A stretch of DNA of 64,000 nt. Source: an uncultured Lachnospiraceae bacterium (lineage in GTDB: Bacteria; Bacillota; Clostridia; Lachnospirales; Lachnospiraceae). Below are positions 57,678 to 64,000 of this stretch, one piece after another. The number at the start of each line of letters is the position of its first letter. The stretch's first letter is position 1. The stretch covers positions 1 to 64,000 of the forward strand of contig CACZBK010000010.1 in NCBI GenBank assembly GCA_902779395.1. Direction: 5' to 3'. The notes under the pieces are model-generated. The model did no database searches. It was not told where the DNA came from and was given only the letters and a program-made list of their open reading frames with translations. The position numbers and the translations under genes were made by a program.

Positions 57678-59041
57678 GAAATAAGTGGGTAAAAAAAATA
57701 CTGATCCTTTTATTCTGGTTCCTGCTCTGGCAGCTTACAGCTCTGTTTGTCAATAATCCGGTGTACTTCGCATCTCCTGCGGAAACACTTAAAGAGCTGG
57801 CGGTACAGGGCAGGACCGCAGTTTTTTGGCAGTCGGTTACAGGATCGCTCATAAGGATCACGGGAGGTTTTTTCATTGCCTCTTTCTTTGCATTTGCCCT
57901 GGCATTTCTTTCGTACTTTGTTCCCTTAAGCGGCGCGGTCCTGAGCCCTTTCATAAACTTTTTAAAATCCGTTCCGGTCGCAGCGGTGGTAGTGATATTA
58001 CTGATATGGTGGGGTTCGGAACATCTGGTACTGTGTATCAGCTTTATGGTAGTTTTTCCGAATGTTTATGAAAACATGCTTACAGGGCTTAAAAAAACCG
58101 ATACTAAACTTCTTGAAATGGCAGAGGTTTTCGGTATGGGGTTCGTATCGCGGTTTTTATGGATCTACAGGGGCGCGTACCGTCCATATCTTTTTTCGGC
58201 GGTGAGCGTATCTCTGGGAATGGCTTTCAAGTCGGGTATAGCGGCAGAGATAATCGGCCTTCCGGCACTCAGCATAGGAGAGAGACTCTACCGTGACAAG
58301 ATCTATCTGAACACAGCCGGAGTATTTGCATGGATAATAGTGATCCTCCTGATCAGCTTTGCAGCAGAAAAACTTATACTGTTTATTTTGAAGATCATTT
58401 CGGGGATCCCCGCAGCCTGTCCGAAAGAACCGTCCGGGAACACACACAGCACCGATGCGGCAAATGGCATGGGCAGTGCGGATATAAAAGCAGAGGGCAT
58501 TAAGAAAGCTTATAATGAGCGCCTGATGATAGACTGCAGCTTAGATCTTAAAGCCGGAGGCGTATATTATCTGAATGCTCCTTCGGGAAAGGGCAAGACC
58601 ACACTTCTCCATCTGCTTGCCGGAATAGAAAAAAGTGATGAAGGAACCGTAAGCTGCGGAAGGATAAGCATGGTATTTCAGGATGACAGGCTTATCGGAA
58701 ATGCAAATGCCCTGCGCAATCTGGAGCTTGCGGGCTGCAGGGGGGATCTGACAGCGGAGATAAAAGAAGTACTTCCGGGACGGGTCTTTGAAACACCGGC
58801 GGCAAGATTGAGCGGAGGTGAGAAGAGACGTCTGTCCGTTTTGCGGGCTCTTCTGCATCCTTCGGATATACTGCTTATGGATGAACCCTTTGCAGGACTT
58901 GATGAGACTGCGAAGCTTAAGATGATAGAATATATCAAACGCCACCGTAACGGGAGGACACTGCTCATAGCAGGGCATGATGTACTGAGCGGATCGGAGG
59001 ATATCGTTAGTATAGGGGGATTGGTATGGAAACAAGAATAG
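57674..59041 (+). CDS. Fused ABC permease-ATPase (SsuC/SsuB-like)
   Basis: A 455-residue fusion of importer permease and ATPase normally encoded by two genes. The permease part (about residues 1-240) has six helices and the EAA loop EVFGMGFVSRFLWIYRGAYR. A linker (about 240-272) leads to a compact ATPase: Walker A APSGKGKTTL (near 300), signature RLSGGEKRRLS (near 377), Walker B ILLMDEPFAGLD, and GHDVL for the switch. The ATPase is short (about 185 residues). It starts with GTG overlapping the binding-protein stop by 4 bases. With the binding protein it forms a complete uptake system of two polypeptides. The next gene overlaps its end by 16 bases. Confidence 0.88.
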   Translation: MRNKWVKKILILLFWFLLWQLTALFVNNPVYFASPAETLKELAVQGRTAVFWQSVTGSLIRITGGFFIASFFAFALAFLSYFVPLSGAVLSPFINFLKSVPVAAVVVILLIWWGSEHLVLCISFMVVFPNVYENMLTGLKKTDTKLLEMAEVFGMGFVSRFLWIYRGAYRPYLFSAVSVSLGMAFKSGIAAEIIGLPALSIGERLYRDKIYLNTAGVFAWIIVILLISFAAEKLILFILKIISGIPAACPKEPSGNTHSTDAANGMGSADIKAEGIKKAYNERLMIDCSLDLKAGGVYYLNAPSGKGKTTLLHLLAGIEKSDEGTVSCGRISMVFQDDRLIGNANALRNLELAGCRGDLTAEIKEVLPGRVFETPAARLSGGEKRRLSVLRALLHPSDILLMDEPFAGLDETAKLKMIEYIKRHRNGRTLLIAGHDVLSGSEDIVSIGGLVWKQE

Positions 59042-59280
59042 CACTGATAGGCGTGATAGTTTCGGATATCTCGCAGGGGGCGAAGATCAACGCCCTGCTC
59101 TCGGAGTATCAGGAGTATATCCTTGGACGGATGGGACTGCCTCATCAGCATTATAAGGACGGAGAGATAGCCATCATCAGTGTGGCGATCGAGGCGCCTG
59201 CCAATGCTATAAGCGCCCTTTCCGGGAAACTCGGGATGATCGAGGGGATAAGCTCGAAAGTAATATACCACAGTGCGTGA
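59026..59280 (+). CDS. TM1266-type 'iron-only hydrogenase system regulator'
   Basis: An 84-residue protein of the TM1266 family, an ACT-like/NikR C-terminal-like fold: ETRIALIGVIVSDISQGAKI at the start, MGLPHQHYKDGEIAIISVAI in the middle, and a final strand. Family members usually lie next to hydE, hydF and hydG and are thought to regulate [FeFe]-hydrogenase maturation, but none of these genes is here. Instead it overlaps the fused transporter gene by 16 bases, so it is coupled to that uptake system. GGGGGATTGG precedes the ATG. It may sense the transported compound or related metabolite; that is inference. Confidence 0.78.
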   Translation: METRIALIGVIVSDISQGAKINALLSEYQEYILGRMGLPHQHYKDGEIAIISVAIEAPANAISALSGKLGMIEGISSKVIYHSA

Positions 59281-59321
59281 TACGATGCTTCCCGGTACCG
59301 GCCGAGATAAGCGCATTTATG

Positions 59322-59350
59322 TTGCATTTATGGTGTATTTTTAGTATGAT
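59322..59350 (+). promoter_or_regulatory. Promoter of the receiver/hybrid-kinase operon
   Basis: TTGCAT (59322-59327), 17-base spacer, TATGAT (59345-59350), 35 bases upstream of the start at 59385. Confidence 0.6.
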
Positions 59351-59384
59351 GAAATTTAAGATAAATGCGAAATGAGGTGGGGTT

Positions 59385-59771
59385 ATGCCAAGCTGGATCG
59401 CTGTTATAGATGATGATAAAACAAATCTTAAGACTGCAGGTATGATCTTGAGCCGCAGTAATATGAAGGTATCTGCATTTAAGTCTGCTCAGGTCTTTCT
59501 GGATAATATGAGTGGGGACAGTTCTCCCGATCTGATCCTTTTGGATATCCTGATGCCCGATTGTGACGGATTTGAAGCATTTACCCGCATAAGGGACAGG
59601 GAAAAGGAACTTGGCAAAAGTCCGGTACCTATAGTTTTCCTTACGGCTAATGATGATCCCGAAGCCAGAAAGCGCGGACTTGAGATGGGGGCCGTGGATT
59701 TTATGGAGAAGCCTTTTGTTCCGGACATATTGGTAAGTCGTGTTAAGAGTATAATCGGATCTAAGGAATAA
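59385..59771 (+). CDS. Stand-alone receiver-domain response regulator
   Basis: A 128-residue CheY-like single-domain response regulator. The acidic pocket is VIDDDKTNLK, the phospho-Asp is in LILLDILMPDCDGFE (near residue 51), the Thr is in VFLTAND and the Lys is in MEKPFVPD. No output domain follows. It is encoded 5 bases upstream of a large hybrid kinase, so it is likely its phospho-target or a phosphate sink in the relay. Ribosome site GAGGTGG. Confidence 0.92.
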   Translation: MPSWIAVIDDDKTNLKTAGMILSRSNMKVSAFKSAQVFLDNMSGDSSPDLILLDILMPDCDGFEAFTRIRDREKELGKSPVPIVFLTANDDPEARKRGLEMGAVDFMEKPFVPDILVSRVKSIIGSKE

Positions 59772-59776
59772 ACGGA

Positions 59777-62700
59777 ATGGATATAGATTCTATTGATAAT
59801 GCCCTGATGCTGACATCAGCCGTTATCGGACTGCTCATAAGTCTTTTTAAGTATATCGAGCGTCCGCGCCGCGGCTGGTTATACATGTCTGTTTTTTTTC
59901 TCGCTTCTTTTCTGAGTGATTATTACTGGACTACCTATACGCTGGTCATGGGAGATTCTCCGGATGTATCTGCGCTGATCGCGTATTTCGGATGGAACGC
60001 CGCATTTCTCGTGCTGTTTATAGCTGCCATAAAGATGCGTGTACCCGGGAGCAGGAAGTTTTTCCATCCTCTTATGCTCCTTCCCATACCGCTTAATATA
60101 TATCAGTTTTCATTATATATAACTTTCGGCGGCCTTTTTAATAATATCTGGCAGGTGGGGGTCACCACGGTCACAGCCGTCTTCTGTTTACAGTCGATAA
60201 TATATCATCTTAAAAACAAAAAAAACGGAATGCCTTTTCCGCATGTGCATGTTTTTATACTCGTATATGTGGCATTGCAATATGCGATGTGGACAGCATC
60301 CTGCTTTGACTGGGAGAATGAGATCGCGGATCCCTTTTACTGGTTTGCTTTTATCAGCTATGCCGTGGTCGTGATAATGGCCTTTTCAATAAGCAGAGGC
60401 TATGGTGAAAAAAAGGATGAAGCAGCAAAAACCACCTCCGATCTGAGGCTGCAGATAATACTTCAGTTTCTGATGGCGCTTATAATCGTCGGGTCATGTG
60501 TGGGAGGTTTTTTCCTGACTGACTGGATGAAAAATGCACTTCCTTCAGGTGCGGAGAACAGTACGGTAAATAACGTTATAACAGTGATGCTGTTTATTAT
60601 CTCCGTATTTCTGGTTGCGATGATCCTTGCCGTTATGTATCTGATGGCTTCCAAACAAAAGACGCTGAGCAATGCAGGGACAGAACACGAGAATTCAAAG
60701 CGCAGCAGGTTTAATCTGATCTTTACGATAGTAGTGACATTTGTTCTTATGGTTTTTGCGGTGGTGTACAATTCCGTTATCTTCTACAGGGCATCGGTCA
60801 CGAGCATATATGATGCAGGAGACGATAAGGCACAATCCACATCAACGGAGCTTGAGAATTATCTGACAAAGGCGATGTCTACGCTTAAAGTGGCGGCAGA
60901 TTCCATTGAGCTGATGATAGAGAGTGGTGACAGCCAGGAACAGATAGTCAGTTATATACTCGATCAGACTTCCCTGCAGGCTAATGAACTGGATGAAAAT
61001 TTTACGGGACTTTATGCTTATGTAAGAGGAGAATACATGGACGGGCTGGGCTGGGAACCGCCTGAGGGATATGATGCGAAGAGCAGGGTATGGTACACCG
61101 CAGCTGTAGAAGCAAATGGTAAAACGACGATAGTATCTCCTTATGTGGATGCCCAGACACAATCCGTGGTCATCACCATAACCAAGATGCTGGGATGTGA
61201 AGGGGATGAAAACGGCAAATATGTTGCTGCTCTCGATGTTATCGTTAATCATATCCAGGAAACGACAGAGGCTGTGGATATGGGCGGCAAAGGATATGCG
61301 ATGATACTTAATAAAGACGGATTTGTCGTCGCACATAAGGATAAGGCTTATAACGGACAGAATATCAATGATATATACGGCGATGATCTCATGAGAAAGA
61401 TCGAAGCTGCCGGAAGCGGCAGCCTGGCGGTAGAAATGGCGGACGAAGAGTGTACGCTTTTTGTTAACAGGGTCATGGAACAGTGGTATGCAGTGGTGGT
61501 TGTAAACAGTTCGGAGCTTCTGGCCGGCGTACATTCACAGCTTTTTGTCAATATCATTGTTTCGGTGATCATCTTTGCACTCATAACATTATTCTATCTG
61601 ATAGGTTATGCAAATGAGCAGGCATACAGTAAAAAGGTGGAAGAGATGAGTGCCGGCAGGCAGAAGCAGGAGTATGAGGCAGAGGTGCTCAGGCTTGAGA
61701 AGCTGGCTGCGGATGAGGCCAATAAGGCAAAATCCAAATTCCTTGCAGACATGTCTCATGAGATACGTACACCTATCAATGCTATCCTGGGTATGAATGA
61801 GATGGTCCTGCGGGAGGCCGAAGATAAAAGCCTGCTTGAATATTCAAGAAATATAGAGATCTCCGGAAGAAATCTTTTACAGCTGATAAACAGTATACTT
61901 GATTTTTCGAAGATAGAAGACGGGAAGATGGAGATAATACCCGTCAGATACAGTATGAGTGCACTGATCACCTATCTTCTGAATTCGGTGCATGAAAAAG
62001 TGGAAGCGAAGGGCCTGGAATTAAAGGTGGAGATAGATCCCGAGATCCCATCCGAGCTTTACGGTGATGACACCAGGATCAACCAGGTGATCTTAAATCT
62101 GCTTACCAATGCCGTTAAATACACTCCGGAAGGAAGCGTGACCCTGGGAATAAAACTTAGAAAAACAGAAGGTGACAGAGCGCTTCTTTATGTGGAAGTA
62201 AAAGATACCGGCATAGGTATCAGGGAAAGCGATATGGAACGTCTCTTTGAATCCTTTGAGAGGCTTGATGAGATCCGGAACAGAAATATCGAGGGAACGG
62301 GACTGGGGATATCGATAACCACCAGCCTGCTGAAGTTGATGAACAGTGAGCTTAAGGTGGAAAGTACGTATGGAAAAGGATCTGTTTTTTCATTTGAACT
62401 CTGGCAGAAGATAGAAAATAAGGAGCCTCTGGGAGACTACACCACGCCTTCCGTGGAGGCCCATGAAAGGTATCATGAGTCATTCCATGCGCCATCCGCT
62501 AATATACTGATAGTTGATGATACGAAGATGAATCTTACCGTTGCGGTAAACCTGCTTAAAAAGACAGGCATAAAGATAGATACTGCCATAAGCGGTGAGG
62601 AGGCAATAGGCCTGGCCGGCAGGAATAAGTATGATCTTATCTTTATGGATCAGCGTATGCCGCGTATGAACGGTACCCAGGCTCTGGAAAAGATAAGAGC

Positions 62701-63364
62701 GCTCCCGGCGAAACTGAATCTTAATACGCCTGTCATCTGTCTTACGGCTGATGCCATAAGGGGCGCAAAGGAACGTTATCTTAAGGAAGGCTTTAATGAT
62801 TATCTGACAAAGCCCATAGACGGACGTTCATTCGAGGAAGCGCTGCTCACCTATCTGCCTGCGGAAAAGATAGAAAAAGGTGCAGTACAAAGTCCTGATG
62901 AAAAGGAAGGGGGAATATCGGAAGGTAAGGAGAAACTCTTTAAAGAGCTTAAGGCAGCCGGCATTGATACCTCGGCGGGACTGGGCTTTTCGATGAATGA
63001 AGAGAGTGTATATCTTGATATACTGAAGGAATATGCTACAGAATATGAAGACCGCAGCAGGAGCATAGAAGAATATTATGCAAAGAAGGACTGGGAGAAT
63101 TATTCGGTTTATATCCATTCCTTAAAGAGCACATCAAAGACCATAGGTGCTTCGGAGCTTTCCGCTCTGGCAGCAGAGCTTGAAAAGGCATCTTCCGATA
63201 AAGATGAAGCTGCTGTTAACGCTTCTCACAAAAAAGCGATGAAACTTTATTCGGAGCTGGCAGAGATAATCAGGAATAACTCTGATATGACACAGGGCGA
63301 TACTTCTGATGATGATGACGATGATGACATAATGGTATTTGAGCCGGTTGACGGCGATGAATGA
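59777..63364 (+). CDS. Hybrid histidine kinase with 7TM-like, Cache, receiver and HPt domains
   Basis: A 1195-residue multi-domain kinase. A membrane block (about residues 10-215, seven helices) and two further helices lead to another helix (about 313-338), an extracellular dCache sensor (about 340-590, with GYAMILNKDGFVVAHKD), a helix (about 593-615), HisKA (DMSHEIRTPINAILGMNEM, His near 660), HATPase (LLTNAVKYTPEG, GLGISITTSLL), a receiver with phospho-Asp in LIFMDQRMPRMNG (near 957) and an HPt domain with YIHSLKSTSKTIGA (His near 1113). The tail is a run of Asp. With the preceding lone receiver it makes a full phosphorelay. The closing hairpin starts 12 bases after its stop. Confidence 0.9.
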   Translation: MDIDSIDNALMLTSAVIGLLISLFKYIERPRRGWLYMSVFFLASFLSDYYWTTYTLVMGDSPDVSALIAYFGWNAAFLVLFIAAIKMRVPGSRKFFHPLMLLPIPLNIYQFSLYITFGGLFNNIWQVGVTTVTAVFCLQSIIYHLKNKKNGMPFPHVHVFILVYVALQYAMWTASCFDWENEIADPFYWFAFISYAVVVIMAFSISRGYGEKKDEAAKTTSDLRLQIILQFLMALIIVGSCVGGFFLTDWMKNALPSGAENSTVNNVITVMLFIISVFLVAMILAVMYLMASKQKTLSNAGTEHENSKRSRFNLIFTIVVTFVLMVFAVVYNSVIFYRASVTSIYDAGDDKAQSTSTELENYLTKAMSTLKVAADSIELMIESGDSQEQIVSYILDQTSLQANELDENFTGLYAYVRGEYMDGLGWEPPEGYDAKSRVWYTAAVEANGKTTIVSPYVDAQTQSVVITITKMLGCEGDENGKYVAALDVIVNHIQETTEAVDMGGKGYAMILNKDGFVVAHKDKAYNGQNINDIYGDDLMRKIEAAGSGSLAVEMADEECTLFVNRVMEQWYAVVVVNSSELLAGVHSQLFVNIIVSVIIFALITLFYLIGYANEQAYSKKVEEMSAGRQKQEYEAEVLRLEKLAADEANKAKSKFLADMSHEIRTPINAILGMNEMVLREAEDKSLLEYSRNIEISGRNLLQLINSILDFSKIEDGKMEIIPVRYSMSALITYLLNSVHEKVEAKGLELKVEIDPEIPSELYGDDTRINQVILNLLTNAVKYTPEGSVTLGIKLRKTEGDRALLYVEVKDTGIGIRESDMERLFESFERLDEIRNRNIEGTGLGISITTSLLKLMNSELKVESTYGKGSVFSFELWQKIENKEPLGDYTTPSVEAHERYHESFHAPSANILIVDDTKMNLTVAVNLLKKTGIKIDTAISGEEAIGLAGRNKYDLIFMDQRMPRMNGTQALEKIRALPAKLNLNTPVICLTADAIRGAKERYLKEGFNDYLTKPIDGRSFEEALLTYLPAEKIEKGAVQSPDEKEGGISEGKEKLFKELKAAGIDTSAGLGFSMNEESVYLDILKEYATEYEDRSRSIEEYYAKKDWENYSVYIHSLKSTSKTIGASELSALAAELEKASSDKDEAAVNASHKKAMKLYSELAEIIRNNSDMTQGDTSDDDDDDDIMVFEPVDGDE

Positions 63365-63375
63365 TCCGGAAACAG

Positions 63376-63437
63376 AAAAACCGGGGGGACGGACCTCGTG
63401 GTTCTTTGATACCACGAGGTCCGTCCCCCCGGTTTTT
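63376..63437. terminator. Large bidirectional terminator with perfect 27-base arms
   Basis: A perfect inverted repeat: arms 63376-63402 and 63411-63437, loop 8 bases (TCTTTGAT). Each side is flanked by A or T runs, so it can end both the hybrid-kinase transcript and the convergent chemoreceptor gene (stop 63452). The arms contain GGGGACGGACCTCGTGG, a motif also seen at 39328-39344. Confidence 0.92.
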
Positions 63438-63451
63438 TGCTTGAATATATC

Positions 63452-64000
63452 TTATTTAAAGTACGCCACGGCGTCTCTCAGTTCATCCGACAGGCTGTTC
63501 ATGGTCTCCGTGTTATCCGATACACTGCTTACGTTGCCGGCGATATTGTCGATGGAAGCTGCCACCTCTTCGTTTGTAGCAGTGGTTTCTTCCGATATGG
63601 CAGAAAGGTCGCTTACTGCTCCAAGTATGGTATCTTTTACGACTTCAAGCTGTTCGGTGATACCGGAAACGGATGCGATCTCTTTGACAGAGTTTTGTAT
63701 GTTGTTATCCAGGTTAGCGAATTTATCCTGAGTTACATTTAAAAGTTCTTTTTCTTCGCTGATTATCTCTGTTACCTTCTGTGCCTGTTCAACACACTTG
63801 TTGGAGGATTCGCCTATCTCAGCTACGATATCCTTTATCTGGTTAGCCGAGATATTGGACTGCTCGGCTAAAGCCTTGATCTCTTCGGCAACCACTGCGA
63901 AGCCTCTGCCGGCTTCTCCTGCTCTTGCTGCCTCTATGGAAGCGTTCAGCGAAAGAAGATTGGTCTGTGAAGCGATACCCGTAATGAGGGCTACCATCTC
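63452..64000 (-). CDS. Methyl-accepting chemotaxis protein, C-terminal part
   Basis: The last 182 or so codons of a chemoreceptor that runs off the right edge; its true start is outside the window. The visible part covers the cytoplasmic hairpin tip ([20 protein letters not shown], near the edge), the returning helix with [17 protein letters not shown] and a C-terminal bundle end ([20 protein letters not shown]). It lacks a CheR-tethering pentapeptide. It would couple to CheA/CheW, which are not in the window. Convergent with the hybrid kinase, sharing the terminator. Confidence 0.9.
   Translation of the reverse strand, partial: EMVALITGIASQTNLLSLNASIEAARAGEAGRGFAVVAEEIKALAEQSNISANQIKDIVAEIGESSNKCVEQAQKVTEIISEEKELLNVTQDKFANLDNNIQNSVKEIASVSGITEQLEVVKDTILGAVSDLSAISEETTATNEEVAASIDNIAGNVSSVSDNTETMNSLSDELRDAVAYFK

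Noticed and set aside
1-64000. tRNA, rRNA, riboswitch and prophage genes
   Set aside because: I looked for cloverleaf-like GC hairpins with TTC-x-A-x-x-C arms, conserved rRNA blocks, T-box/SAM/TPP-type leaders and phage structural genes and saw none I could support by eye; a covariance-model search would be needed to exclude small RNAs.

Overview
The window looks like a chromosomal segment of a low-to-mid GC Clostridia member, most likely Lachnospiraceae (Butyrivibrio/Lachnospira-like). This is an inference from gene content: four-subunit ferredoxin oxidoreductase, A-type flavoprotein, giant BadF-type activase, BioY, MutS2, many MCP, HD-GYP and two-component genes, strong AGGAGG ribosome sites and sigma-A promoters. 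I see no rRNA, tRNA, CRISPR array or complete insertion sequence. About 50 genes are supported; nearly all other long reading frames are antisense shadows.

Layout. 0.1-5.2 kb: tandem AIM24 genes, then a two-component/ABC-2 transporter module (response regulator, ATPase, permease, sensor kinase). 5.3-9.4 kb: a probable operon of a DUF308 membrane protein, a lipoprotein with YGPP repeats and the four subunits of a 2-oxoacid:ferredoxin oxidoreductase. 9.4-13.8 kb: small accessory stretch (AAA-ATPase/PD-(D/E)XK protein, LytTR remnant, HAD hydrolase, a stand-alone degenerate CbiE/CbiT-like protein, a membrane protein). 13.8-21.2 kb, mostly minus strand: TldD/TldE, BioY-DUF1284 under a likely BirA operator, a membrane protein, an ECF sigma/anti-sigma pair and a GNAT. 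21.4-27.5 kb: an MMPL transporter coupled to a large membrane-anchored repeat protein. 27.5-34 kb, minus strand: mutS2, response regulator, histidine kinase and a soluble chemoreceptor fused to a sugar-binding-type sensor. 34.1-39.3 kb: a repeat-rich membrane protein with a second response regulator, then a second ABC/sensor-kinase set paralogous to the first. 39.4-46 kb: flavodiiron protein, 2-hydroxyacyl-CoA dehydratase activase, patatin phospholipase.

46-56.6 kb is the most striking block: one tightly packed operon with three different membrane HD-GYP proteins (predicted c-di-GMP phosphodiesterases) and a beta-propeller hybrid histidine kinase. Two of the HD-GYP proteins share a C-terminal domain of about 340 residues that I cannot assign to a family. 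It is followed by a substrate-binding protein, a fused permease-ATPase and a TM1266-type regulator (56.7-59.3 kb), then a lone receiver plus a large hybrid kinase with receiver and HPt (59.4-63.4 kb), and a chemoreceptor running off the right edge.

Overall the window is dominated by signal transduction: four histidine kinases with nearby response regulators or fused receivers plus one pair of paralogous modules, three c-di-GMP phosphodiesterases, two chemoreceptors and one ECF sigma. Best candidates for something undescribed are the HD-GYP operon with its orphan domain, the cytosolic chemoreceptor/type I binding-protein fusion, and the MMPL/repeat-protein pair. All functions are read from sequence only; no database search was run.
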